DNA from: Verrucomicrobiia bacterium
GTDB taxonomy: Bacteria > Verrucomicrobiota > Verrucomicrobiia > Verrucomicrobiales > DEV007
Reading direction: 5' to 3'
DNA: 32,566 bases
NCBI GenBank assembly: GCA_020439995.1
Contig: JAGROY010000261.1
Span: 1 to 32,566, forward strand
Under the pieces are notes generated by a model. It saw nothing but the letters and a program-made list of their open reading frames with translations, did no database searches and was not told where the DNA came from. Shown piece after piece: positions 1 through 8,460 of the stretch; the stretch's first letter is position 1; the number at the start of each line of letters is the position of its first letter. A program made the translations under genes and the position numbers.

Positions 1-2439
1 GACAACTACTTCGGCTACTGCAAGAAGGAGGTGAAGACCCAGATCGGGTTCGCGGCAAACCTGATGGGGCTGGCTGAGGAGGAACACGCGGGCGGCGCTC
101 TTGCTTTCAGCAGCTACGATCTCGGAGAAGATTTCCGCCTCAACTCGCGCCAGCAACCGGGAGCCGATCACACCTTCGCAGAAGTCGTCGCACGCCTTGG
201 GGACGACATCACTCTCATGCCCGAGGGCTACGCGATCGATCGCGTTCATCCAGACATCATCTATGTCCCGGAAACGGCCTTCTTCACCATGAACGAACCC
301 GGAATCACATGGCAGCGGGAAGACGGTGGCGAGTCGAGAATCAAGCTGCTGGCAGACAAAGTCTACATCTTGCCCAGTGGCTACAAGGTACGCCTCATGA
401 AACCCGGAGAAGGCAGGCGCTGGCGACTGATCGGCACCAGAGCCCAGCCTTGCATGTGCCACAAGCCGTCCACTGTGTCCGGCGGCGGAAAATCGGAGAT
501 TTCGAAAATGATCACCGACGCGATCATCCACGCGCCCTTCTATGTCAGCAATCTGCAGCAGGATCTGGACAAGGTTGAGGAATTGCTGAGGCGCGACTTC
601 GGCCCACGATTTAAGGATACCAGTCTGAACCAGGAGAACAGTCGGCCAATCCTGAGCCCGAATCGATCGCTCGGCTCGGTGATCAAGCTCCTCACCCCCT
701 CTGCCGAGTATACCGATGAGCACAACGCCTTCGTCCAGTCCATCCCTACCGAAATCAAGGATCTGGTGATGCTGCTGAAGCGGTTCTATAAGCCGGACTG
801 GGGCGAGCACTGGCGCGAGCGTTTCAGCGTCGACCGCATCAATGGTCTTCCCGGACACGAGCTTCGCTACAAAACGAGACCGGTCATCAAGAGCTACCTG
901 CGCATGGGTTTCGATCAGGACGGATCGTGGCGCGTCTTCGGACTTCGCTCGGATTTTTCTCCCGCGCAGAAAGTGCAGCTGGAGGACGACATCACGGCTT
1001 CCGTCGTCGTGCCCGAGACCGCCCTCGCCGGAGATTCAGGTGGCAGCGGAAATCCATCGCTCAAATTCACGGGAAACTGTGAATACCGCCTCTTTCAACG
1101 ACCGGACGACGCCATCATCCGCGGCTACGATCACCAGACAGAACGGGACATGGCCGCCCCTGCGAGTTTCCTTTCGAACTACGAACCCATCAGCCGTGAA
1201 GAAGCCCGGGAGATGGTCGAAGATGCGGTACGCTTCGACCTTTTCACGGAACCCATGAAGCGCTTCATCAAGAAAGTGGCGACAGGTGAAGACGGCCCGG
1301 AATATTTCGTCTGCTCCGCCAATCCGCGACTGGTGGATGGAAAACCCAGTCGAAACCCGCGCTATCTACAGACACGGCTGGATCTCGTCAACCCAGTGGA
1401 TACCTACGTGGCCGAAACCGGGTTACAGCTTTACCGCCGCCTCAACCCTGGCGATCCGCTTTACACACCAGTCGACATCGTATGCCCTGGTCGCCGCAAC
1501 AATCCGCCGGAAGGTGAAGTGCGCCCGCTGTGTGTCTTCAATCCGATTCATTACCTGCCACTTCCAGAGGCATTCTTGGAATTCATTTCCAGCATGACCG
1601 GAAAAAGCCCCTCCACTACTGGGGCGGGCAGTGAAGGTGCCCTGACAAAGGCACCATTCAATGCCCTGCTGCCAGTGCACGACCTCAATGCGGCGATCGT
1701 GTCCTACATCATCAGCGGCTACCATCCGTTCGTCACCGCAGCTGGCTATGTCGGCCCGAACTATCGCGTCGATCACGACATCAGCCTGCTGGTTCCGGAA
1801 GTCTGGTGCCGAATGGACCGGAGTGAGCGCGTACCCGCCTGGCTGATCGAGAATGGCATGCTCGAACCGGTTCCAGACATCGAATACGAAGGACGCACGC
1901 TCCCCGGAAGCATCCTCGGCTACCGCATTACCAAGCATTTCGTCAATCGCTTCATGGCCCGTGTATTCAGCAACCCGGTGGATCTTTTTCCAGCAGACAT
2001 GCTGCGGCCAGAACAGCAGGATCTCAGCGTCTACGCCGAGAGCATGGACAATATTCTCGCCACCCACAAGCGGGCTGCACAGCACTACTTCAACGATGGA
2101 GGCGTGGATGCCGCGTGCCCTCCACTCAAGGCCCTGCTCCACATCATGCGCGACGGCAGTTATCAGGGCATGGAGCTCTCGCATCCCGAGATCCGCAAGC
2201 TATTCCATCGCGAGACCATGGTGGCCAGCGACTGGTATCACGAGCGGCTCGACAGCCAGGCGCAGTCTGATGCCACCCGCGCAAGTCGCATCCTCAGCTA
2301 TCTCAATACCTTCACCGGAGACTATTCCGACCTCGACGACAAGCGGAACGCAGTCAGAAATCAGCTCGAGCACTTTCAGACGCCCTCGTACCGCGAAAGC
2401 CTGGTCGGCACGATCGGCAGGGATCCGGCCCTCTGTTAA
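1..2439 (+). CDS. Large conserved protein, 5'-truncated; tentative PPi-type PEP carboxykinase-like
   Basis: The frame is open from base 1 (reading DNYFGYCKKEVKTQIG) and ends at TAA 2437-2439, so the real start lies left of the window and at least 812 residues are present. A GTG at 31 is in frame, but coding continues upstream of it, so it is unlikely to be the start. Two stretches look like active-site loops: the lysine-rich CKKEVKTQI at the left edge and SGGGKSEISKM near bases 477-510. The order, a GKK-type segment followed by a GKS-type loop, recalls the GKKCFALRIAS and GKT loops of GTP-dependent PEP carboxykinase. PPi-dependent PEPCKs are known to be unusually long, about 1,100 residues. 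That assignment is from memory and tentative; it could be an uncharacterised family. There is no signal peptide or membrane segment in the visible part. The gene converges on the transporter gene, with 7 bases between the stop codons. Confidence 0.8.
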   Translation, partial: DNYFGYCKKEVKTQIGFAANLMGLAEEEHAGGALAFSSYDLGEDFRLNSRQQPGADHTFAEVVARLGDDITLMPEGYAIDRVHPDIIYVPETAFFTMNEPGITWQREDGGESRIKLLADKVYILPSGYKVRLMKPGEGRRWRLIGTRAQPCMCHKPSTVSGGGKSEISKMITDAIIHAPFYVSNLQQDLDKVEELLRRDFGPRFKDTSLNQENSRPILSPNRSLGSVIKLLTPSAEYTDEHNAFVQSIPTEIKDLVMLLKRFYKPDWGEHWRERFSVDRINGLPGHELRYKTRPVIKSYLRMGFDQDGSWRVFGLRSDFSPAQKVQLEDDITASVVVPETALAGDSGGSGNPSLKFTGNCEYRLFQRPDDAIIRGYDHQTERDMAAPASFLSNYEPISREEAREMVEDAVRFDLFTEPMKRFIKKVATGEDGPEYFVCSANPRLVDGKPSRNPRYLQTRLDLVNPVDTYVAETGLQLYRRLNPGDPLYTPVDIVCPGRRNNPPEGEVRPLCVFNPIHYLPLPEAFLEFISSMTGKSPSTTGAGSEGALTKAPFNALLPVHDLNAAIVSYIISGYHPFVTAAGYVGPNYRVDHDISLLVPEVWCRMDRSERVPAWLIENGMLEPVPDIEYEGRTLPGSILGYRITKHFVNRFMARVFSNPVDLFPADMLRPEQQDLSVYAESMDNILATHKRAAQHYFNDGGVDAACPPLKALLHIMRDGSYQGMELSHPEIRKLFHRETMVASDWYHERLDSQAQSDATRASRILSYLNTFTGDYSDLDDKRNAVRNQLEHFQTPSYRESLVGTIGRDPALC

Positions 2440-2446
2440 AAACACA

Positions 2447-4114
2447 TCACCCTAACAACGCAATAATCTGCGCCGCAACGATTCTGAGCAGCATCGTGAG
2501 AGGATATACAGCGGCGTAAGCCACGGCTGGCGAATCGCAACGCGCCATCGCGGTGGCAAAGGCCAGCGCTGGCGGATCCGTCATGCCGCCAGACAGCAGC
2601 CCTGACAACGTCATGAAGTTCACCTTGTGAAACTTCCTCGCCCCATAACCGACTGCCAGCAGCGGCAGCATGGTGACAAAGACCCCGCTCACCACCCACT
2701 GTAGCCCCTGGGCGGTGAACACAGTGGCCACGAATTTCTCCCCGGCGAGCAGGCCCACATTCGCAAGGAACAAAATGATACCTAGATCGCGCAGGGCACG
2801 GTTTGCATTGAGCGGCATGTGCATGACCATCGGTCCGATGCGCCCGACGTAGCTGAGCAAAATAGCAACGATCAATGGCCCGCCGGCAAGCCCGAGCCGC
2901 ACAGGCGCGGAAAGTCCTTCGATGCGGAACGGATACAGTCCCAGCAATACCCCTAACAGGATCCCGGCGAAAATGGCCGCAAATTTCGTCTGCTGCAGCA
3001 TTTCTACGGAGTTGCCGACCTTGGCAGCCACGGCATCGAGAGACTCTTCTGGACCGACCAGCTGCAGCATATCCCCGAACTGCAGCTTGAGGTCAGGCAG
3101 CGCGGTGAAGATGAGATCACCACGACTCACACGGGTAACGGCGACGTCATGCAATTGCTCCAGCCCAAGCTCGCGCACCGTTTTTCCCAGCAACTGCCGA
3201 TTGGTCAGAACCACTCTGCGATAGGTGATCCTTCCAGGTGCTTCCATCAGGTTTTCCTCCGTCTCTTGGCCGACGACGATGCAGAATTTCTTCAGATCCG
3301 CCTCCCGCCCGACAGCCATGATCAGGTCGCCTGTGTGCAGAATCGTCTCTGCCATGGCGACAGTCACGTCGCCACCTGAGGCTGGGCGATACGGTGCGAC
3401 CACCACTCCCGTCTCCCGGACACCGGGCACTGCGGAAATGGCGACACCATTGAGATTCGGGTTCTCCACCCGCAGGTTCATGCGATTAAGAGGCTCGATG
3501 CCAGCACCCATCTCCCTGCGAAACTGCGCGGCTTCTGCTGCGACATCCACCTTGAACCATGCCCGGAGAATGATGAGGGAAAGAATGATGCCTACAATGG
3601 CCAGCGGATACGCAGCCGCATACGAAAGTGTCGGCATGGTAACGAGATCCGAATCAGCCCCAGCTGTTGCCAGAGCCTGTTGCGCTGCACCCAGCGCTGG
3701 AGTGTTCGTGGTGGCTCCCGAAAACAACCCGGCCACTGCGGGCATCGGCATGTCGAACATCCAACCGCCCAGCACCGCGACAACTGCACCACCCACCACC
3801 AAAGCAAAGGCATAGCCGTTCAGATACCGGCCCTGCTGGCGCAATGCCGAGAAGAATCCGGGCCCCATCTGCATTCCAAGCGCGAACACGAACAGCACCA
3901 GGCCGAACTCCTTGAGAAAATGCGCGACCTCAAGATCGGGTTGCAGTCCAAAATGCGCGGCCGCCAGTCCAGCGAAAAGCACCCCTGCGACACCCAGCTT
4001 GATGCCAGAAAACTGCAGATTTCCAATACCAATGCCACCCAGAATCACGATGCTGAGCACCAGCAGATCGTGAGCGACCGGGGCGGTTTCTTTCCATTGT
4101 AGCAACAACGACAT
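2447..4114 (-). CDS. AspT/YidE-type membrane transporter with central TrkA-C domains
   Basis: This 555-residue protein has two homologous membrane halves flanking a soluble middle, the layout of the aspartate-alanine exchanger (AspT/YidE/YbjL) family. The halves are roughly residues 15-190 and 378-555. Each contains a matching signature, GATTNTPAL near residue 133 and GGMTDPPAL near 509, and each signature is followed by a similar YAAxYPL helix. Residues about 205-370 form a paired regulatory region with RCK/TrkA-C character (for example TGDLIMAVGRE and FGDMLQLVGPEE). The length is normal for the family. The start is ATG 4114; no other start is needed. Known members exchange amino or dicarboxylic acids, but the substrate here cannot be read from sequence. 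It runs in the same direction as the carbamoyltransferase module, after a 104-base gap, and may be independently expressed. There is no obvious link to the polysaccharide genes. Confidence 0.9.
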   Translation of the reverse strand: MSLLLQWKETAPVAHDLLVLSIVILGGIGIGNLQFSGIKLGVAGVLFAGLAAAHFGLQPDLEVAHFLKEFGLVLFVFALGMQMGPGFFSALRQQGRYLNGYAFALVVGGAVVAVLGGWMFDMPMPAVAGLFSGATTNTPALGAAQQALATAGADSDLVTMPTLSYAAAYPLAIVGIILSLIILRAWFKVDVAAEAAQFRREMGAGIEPLNRMNLRVENPNLNGVAISAVPGVRETGVVVAPYRPASGGDVTVAMAETILHTGDLIMAVGREADLKKFCIVVGQETEENLMEAPGRITYRRVVLTNRQLLGKTVRELGLEQLHDVAVTRVSRGDLIFTALPDLKLQFGDMLQLVGPEESLDAVAAKVGNSVEMLQQTKFAAIFAGILLGVLLGLYPFRIEGLSAPVRLGLAGGPLIVAILLSYVGRIGPMVMHMPLNANRALRDLGIILFLANVGLLAGEKFVATVFTAQGLQWVVSGVFVTMLPLLAVGYGARKFHKVNFMTLSGLLSGGMTDPPALAFATAMARCDSPAVAYAAVYPLTMLLRIVAAQIIALLG

Positions 4115-4218
4115 TCCGTTGCGAACGCATGAAAAGTGCCAAGTCCCTCACTACTTTGATCTGAATCCGTCCTGCCCTCAGATTTTCAGAACGACGACCC
4201 ATTCGACTTCGAGCTGGC

Positions 4219-4653
4219 CTAATATTGCCGGTAGTAGCGGGCGATGCTGGCAGGCATCAGGTGATCGCTCCATGTCGTCGAGGATGGCTGTTTCAGGGTG
4301 AGCGGATCACGCCGGATCACGTAGCGCATGAACAGGGCGATGGGCGTGAAGAACCCGTAAAAAAAGAGCATCAACAAGACATTGGTCACCACCAGACCGA
4401 TGCAGGCGGAAAGGAAGTACCATACTTTGTAGATGTACTTCCCGATCGCGGGCAGGAGATAGGATATCGCTCCCAGTCCGAGGAACACGCTGAACATGCG
4501 CGCCAGAAAGAGGAAGAACGGCTTGTCGAGCCACTGATAGAGCCCGAACGCGACGGGTGCCACGATCACACTGACAATGACAACAATGCGCCCGAACGCC
4601 TTGACTGCAGGGCGATCGGGATTCCAGTCGATTTCTGCGAAGGGATTAACCAT
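4219..4653 (-). CDS. SxtJ-like small membrane protein
   Basis: The protein has about 144 residues and begins MVNPFAEIDWNPD. Three to four hydrophobic segments lie at roughly residues 19-42, 47-66, 75-98 and 99-110, and the tail is short and charged. The N-terminal IDW.P motif, the size and the position beside a NodU-type carbamoyltransferase fit the SxtJ family of membrane proteins, first noted in saxitoxin clusters and widely found next to carbamoyltransferases. Its biochemical role is unknown to me. ATG 4653 is preferred over an upstream TTG at 4665. It overlaps the methyltransferase stop in ATGGTTAA, which implies translational coupling. The small DUF5989-type partner that often follows SxtJ elsewhere is not visible downstream. 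Confidence 0.75.
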   Translation of the reverse strand: MVNPFAEIDWNPDRPAVKAFGRIVVIVSVIVAPVAFGLYQWLDKPFFLFLARMFSVFLGLGAISYLLPAIGKYIYKVWYFLSACIGLVVTNVLLMLFFYGFFTPIALFMRYVIRRDPLTLKQPSSTTWSDHLMPASIARYYRQY

Positions 4654-5302
4654 AAGCGAGAGCAACAGTTACCAGTTCGTGCATGTTCCAAGGGTAGGTG
4701 CGCACGTCGGCAAGACGCAGTTTGGGATAGCGCTCGAGGATTTCGAGAACGCGGGCCCTTGGGAGAGGTTTTGAATTGTAGCCCAGCACCATCGTTCCTC
4801 CGGGAGCGAGGAACGGCGGTGCCTGCTCGAACAGGCCAGCCAGGTACTTTTCTGGATCTGCATAGTACGGCAGATTCCAGAACATGAGGTCGTATGTGGA
4901 ACCTTCCGGGACATTCGCAAACAAGTCGGACTGGAAAATGTTCACATTGTCGAGCCGGTTCATCTTCTGCGTCTTCAGCGCGGACTCAACAAGATCCTTG
5001 CGAATATCAAAGGTATCGATCGGCTGATTGGTGAATTGCGAAAGGTATCCACTGAGAATGGCGAATGGGCCCACACCGATCTCAAGAACTTTCCAGTCAC
5101 GGTGCTCCTTCAGGATCGGCTTCAGGTGCCACTTGAGCAGAATCGTTGTGATATCGTAAAGTGCCGCCACATCCAGCGGAGGACAGTCCACGCCAAAGTG
5201 CCAACGCGCAGTCAGCGGCGAGTTCATATAGATCCGATGAAGCGTCCTTACCCAGGCACCTTTCGAATAGTTGTTGTAGAGGTATCTTAAAGGTGCAGCC
5301 AT
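4646..5302 (-). CDS. Class I SAM-dependent methyltransferase
   Basis: This 218-residue protein has a Rossmann-type methyltransferase core. Motif I is VLEIGVGPFAIL at residues 72-83. An acidic motif II region (IDTFDIRKDL) lies near 95-104, and a motif IV of NLPYY type at 143-147. The NLPYY sequence resembles the (N/D)PPY motif of enzymes that methylate planar nitrogens in glutamine or nucleobases, but that resemblance alone does not fix the substrate. A post-core strand, MVLGYNSK, is seen near 171-178. There is no signal peptide, so it acts in the cytoplasm. ATG 5302 overlaps the carbamoyltransferase stop by one base (TAATG), and the gene overlaps the SxtJ-like gene by 8 bases, so the three are almost certainly one operon. 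The context suggests it modifies the same product as the carbamoyltransferase (inference). Confidence 0.8.
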   Translation of the reverse strand: MAAPLRYLYNNYSKGAWVRTLHRIYMNSPLTARWHFGVDCPPLDVAALYDITTILLKWHLKPILKEHRDWKVLEIGVGPFAILSGYLSQFTNQPIDTFDIRKDLVESALKTQKMNRLDNVNIFQSDLFANVPEGSTYDLMFWNLPYYADPEKYLAGLFEQAPPFLAPGGTMVLGYNSKPLPRARVLEILERYPKLRLADVRTYPWNMHELVTVALAYG

Positions 5303-7140
5303 TAATCGAGGGGAAAGGATTCGCGGTAATCTTCCATGAGTTTTTCGTCGACGTTGGCCTGCTCGGATTTGAAGAGAACGCAGTCCTCAATCACGAGCAC
5401 ATCCATGTGCGTCTTCATAAAACAATTGTAAGCCTCTTCGGGGGTCCGCACGATGGGCTCGCCGCGGATATTGAAGCTGGTGTTGATGATGACGGCACAG
5501 CCTGTCAGCTCCTTAAAGCGTTTCATCAAACGGCAGTAACGTCCGTGGCGCTCTTCATCGACGGTCTGAATGCGAGCCGAATAGTCGACGTGGGTGATCG
5601 CAGGCAACTCGGAGCGCTTCACATTGACCCGCTTTCTCAAATCCGGATCCTTCATCGCCGCCTCCTCTTCAGGGGTCAGCGGAGTGCGAATCGCCTCCTT
5701 CACCGGAGCGACCAGCAGCATGTAGGGCGATTCACCCTCAAGATCAAAATAGTCTGCAACATCCTCCTTGAGCACACACGGAGCGAACGGTCGGAAGGAT
5801 TCACGGAACTTTATCTTACGGTTCATGACGCTCTGCATCCCTTCGCTGCGCGCATCTCCAATAATGCTTCGCGCGCCCAGTGCACGGGGGCCGTATTCCA
5901 TTCGTCCACTTGACCACCCCACAACTTTACCATCGGCCATCGCAGCGGCAACGGAGTCGAGTAAAGCCTTCTCGTTGTCGTGGTGGTGCCACTTTGCTCC
6001 TGCCGACTTCAGGAAGGATTCTGTCTCTTCCCGTGTCGGCTGGCTGCCAAGGTAGCTGCCCTTCTGCGAATCCCGCCCGTCAGGCTTGCGCTCGCGCTCC
6101 AGCAGATGATGCCAGACAAACTGCGCGGCACCCAGCGCTCCACCTGCATCACCAGCGGCAGGTTGAATCCAAATTTCGTCGAAGATCTTCTCGCGCAGGA
6201 TCTTGCCATTGCCCACGCAGTTGAGGGCGACACCACCAGCGAGACACAGGTGGTTTGCCCCAGTGATTTCGCGGGCATAGCGCGCCATCTTCACCATGAT
6301 TTCCTCGGTGACTACCTGAATCGATGCGGCGAGGTCCATGTCGAGTTGACTGAGGTCAGTCTCGGCGGTGCGTGGCGGCCGACCGAAAAGCTGGTGAAAC
6401 TTCTCTGATGTCATGGTCAGCCCCTGACAGTAATTGAAGTAGTCCATGTCCAGCCAGATGGAGCCATCATCATAGACGCGCACGAGCTTCTCCCGAATGA
6501 CATCGGCAAACCTGGGCTCGCCGTAAGGAGCCAGCCCCATCAATTTGTACTCGCCGGAGTTCACGCGAAATCCAGTGTAGTAGGTGAATGCAGAATACAG
6601 AAGACCGGCGGAATGCGGAAAGTGCATTTCCTTCACCAAGCGAAGCTTATTACCCTCACCGAGCCCGATGCTAGCGCTCGCCCACTCGCCTACGCCATCG
6701 ATCGTGAGGACAGCAGCACGATCGAAGGGTGATGGGAAGAAAGCACTGGCGGCATGAGATTCGTGATGCTCAGGATAAACAAACGGGCCCTTGTAGCCCG
6801 GCAGTTTGCGCCGCATTTCGCGCCGCTGAAACAGCTTCTCCTTGGCCCAGAGCGGGATCGCCTTGCTGAATGATTTGAAACCAGCAGGGGCAAAGGCCAG
6901 GTAGGTCTCGATCAATCGATCGAATTTCTGCAGGGGCTTTTCGTAGAAAGACACGAACTTTACGTCCGCCAGGCTGATACCAGCCTCCTTGAGGCAGTAC
7001 TCAATTGCCTGCTCAGGGAAGGCAAGATCATGCTTCTTCCGCGTAAATCTTTCTTCTTGAGCAGCCGCGATGATTTCGCCATCCTTCAGCAAGGCAGCGG
7101 CGGAATCATGGTAAAAGGCTGATATTCCCAGGATATACAT
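5302..7140 (-). CDS. NodU/CmcH-type carbamoyltransferase
   Basis: The 612-residue protein starts MYILGISAFYHDSAA, the classic N-terminus of the family. ATG 7140 is chosen because the extra ten codons up to 7170 are unlike the family. The N-terminal Kae1/ASKHA-fold domain shows the ligand-binding HHESHAASAF near residues 126-135, VLTIDGVGEW near 145-155, LMGLAPYGEP near 203-212 and LAGGVALNCVGN near 302-313. The C-terminal domain shows YGPRALGARSIIGD, RPFAPCV and NTSFNIRGEPIV, which match the YrdC-like/carbamoyl-transfer part of NodU, CmcH and TobZ. Family members move a carbamoyl group from carbamoyl phosphate, through carbamoyl-AMP, to a hydroxyl of a sugar or natural product. The acceptor here is unknown; a glycan hydroxyl is a reasonable guess from the polysaccharide genes nearby. 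It is the first gene of a three-gene overlapping operon and is divergent from the SGNH gene. Confidence 0.93.
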   Translation of the reverse strand: MYILGISAFYHDSAAALLKDGEIIAAAQEERFTRKKHDLAFPEQAIEYCLKEAGISLADVKFVSFYEKPLQKFDRLIETYLAFAPAGFKSFSKAIPLWAKEKLFQRREMRRKLPGYKGPFVYPEHHESHAASAFFPSPFDRAAVLTIDGVGEWASASIGLGEGNKLRLVKEMHFPHSAGLLYSAFTYYTGFRVNSGEYKLMGLAPYGEPRFADVIREKLVRVYDDGSIWLDMDYFNYCQGLTMTSEKFHQLFGRPPRTAETDLSQLDMDLAASIQVVTEEIMVKMARYAREITGANHLCLAGGVALNCVGNGKILREKIFDEIWIQPAAGDAGGALGAAQFVWHHLLERERKPDGRDSQKGSYLGSQPTREETESFLKSAGAKWHHHDNEKALLDSVAAAMADGKVVGWSSGRMEYGPRALGARSIIGDARSEGMQSVMNRKIKFRESFRPFAPCVLKEDVADYFDLEGESPYMLLVAPVKEAIRTPLTPEEEAAMKDPDLRKRVNVKRSELPAITHVDYSARIQTVDEERHGRYCRLMKRFKELTGCAVIINTSFNIRGEPIVRTPEEAYNCFMKTHMDVLVIEDCVLFKSEQANVDEKLMEDYRESFPLD

Positions 7141-7227
7141 CGTTCGTGAGTGGCCCTTGCAATCACCCAAGAACCGCAGCTACTTCAGCGAACCGAGCCC
7201 ACAAGTCAATCACAGAAAACCACCCAG
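7141..7227. promoter_or_regulatory. Divergent intergenic region, carbamoyltransferase / SGNH hydrolase
   Basis: These 87 bases separate the chosen ATG of the carbamoyltransferase (minus) from the chosen ATG of the SGNH protein (plus). Both genes must be transcribed from here or from inside the neighbouring coding sequence. I see no clear -35/-10 pair or operator palindrome, so the call rests on gene orientation only. Confidence 0.35.
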
Positions 7228-8460
7228 ATGGCAACCCGCAACAGGAAACTCGCTTTCACTTTCATCGCCCTCGCCTTGATGGCGCTCATTGGTTTTGCAA
7301 TTCTGGAAGTAATTCTGCGCGCGACCAGCGAACAGCGGGGCAATGCGACATTTCTCTTAGGAAAGCGGTGGTACTACCTGGCCCCAGTCGGAGTACCAGA
7401 CGAAATGCCGCCCGTGACACTCGAACCGGGCAGCTATCGCGGCTACGATCCGGATTTAGGCTGGTCGATCGGCAGGCTGGGCAGAGGTGACGAGCCCAAC
7501 ATTCGCGAAGGAAATGCTGAGATCTACTATTCCGATGTGTACGGCTACCGCTGCGACAAGCAGACTCACGAGCGCGCCGTGTCCGACTGGTCAGGCAAAC
7601 CCCTTCCAGAGATCGACGGCAACCGCTATGACTACGTCTGCATCGGCGATTCGTTCACCCATGGCGATGCCGTGCTCGCGGACGAAGCGTGGCCGGCGCA
7701 ACTGGGAAAGATCCTCGGCAGTTCCGTCGCCAATCTGGGTGTCGGCGGCTACGGCATCGACCAGGCAGTGATGCGATACGAAATAAAAAACCCCAGCTGC
7801 GACCACGTGCTGCTGGGGTTGATTTCAGGGGATCTTGAGCGAGCCACCTATCTGATTTACAATTTTACTTACGGCGATGTTAAGTCGAAGCCTATCTATG
7901 AATTTGCGGAGGGCAGAGTTTCCATATTTAACCGTCCTGCGATTTTTGGTGACGAATTATTGCAGGAATATCAAAGCGGCGAGGACAGCAGCTTTTTCCC
8001 GCGGGCGAAGTTCACATGGGATCCGGCCTTGGTTCACAGGAGTATACTCGATAACAGCTACTGCGTGCGCACGCTTAAATCCGTTCCCATCTGGCAAAGG
8101 GATCGCAACCGCCCAACCATTTATCAGGAAGATGGTGAGCGCCTGAACTATTGCATTCAGATCCTTGCTCACTTGAAAAGTTTGACATCGAAGCAGGGAG
8201 CGAAACTGACCGTCGTACTTTTAGGAGAAGCCAACAGCTTCAGCGAGGCAGGCACGGGGGACAACGATAACTGGGCCCTGCTCAAGTCGAAACTCGATGC
8301 CACTGGCATCACCTGGATTGACGCAGCGGCTCCATTGTATCCTGTTTTCAAAGAGAACCGGGCAGCCGTTGTAAATGCGATCGACGGCGTGCACTACACC
8401 CCGGAGGCGAATTTGAAAGTTGCTGAAATCGTGGCAAAGCAAGTCACCGTTGTCCACTGA
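7228..8460 (+). CDS. Membrane-anchored SGNH/GDSL hydrolase-like protein
   Basis: The start ATG 7228 gives MATRNRK and then a hydrophobic helix at residues 9-27. This looks like a signal anchor, with the rest of the 410 residues in the periplasm. An in-frame ATG at 7150 would add 26 polar residues before the helix and is less likely. SGNH blocks are visible: the nucleophile block IGDSFTHG near residues 139-146, GVGGYGIDQ near 171-179 supplying the oxyanion glycine, LISGD near 198-202 where Asn of block III is replaced, and the catalytic Asp/His pair DGVHYTPEA near 386-394. Related membrane-anchored proteins act as esterases or O-acyltransferases on extracellular polysaccharides. The exact reaction here is inference. 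It is the only plus-strand gene among minus-strand glycan genes, and its last 17 bases overlap the end of the convergent GT2 gene. Confidence 0.82.
   Translation: MATRNRKLAFTFIALALMALIGFAILEVILRATSEQRGNATFLLGKRWYYLAPVGVPDEMPPVTLEPGSYRGYDPDLGWSIGRLGRGDEPNIREGNAEIYYSDVYGYRCDKQTHERAVSDWSGKPLPEIDGNRYDYVCIGDSFTHGDAVLADEAWPAQLGKILGSSVANLGVGGYGIDQAVMRYEIKNPSCDHVLLGLISGDLERATYLIYNFTYGDVKSKPIYEFAEGRVSIFNRPAIFGDELLQEYQSGEDSSFFPRAKFTWDPALVHRSILDNSYCVRTLKSVPIWQRDRNRPTIYQEDGERLNYCIQILAHLKSLTSKQGAKLTVVLLGEANSFSEAGTGDNDNWALLKSKLDATGITWIDAAAPLYPVFKENRAAVVNAIDGVHYTPEANLKVAEIVAKQVTVVH

Noticed and set aside
1423..2184. 253-codon open frame on the minus strand
   Set aside because: It lies entirely antisense to the large conserved gene at the left edge and shows no motif or ribosome binding site.
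4115..4218. Possible small DUF5989-type gene after the SxtJ-like gene
   Set aside because: The 104-base gap contains no hydrophobic reading frame of suitable length on the minus strand.
5161..5913. 250-codon open frame on the plus strand
   Set aside because: It is antisense to the end of the carbamoyltransferase and start of the methyltransferase, both strongly supported.
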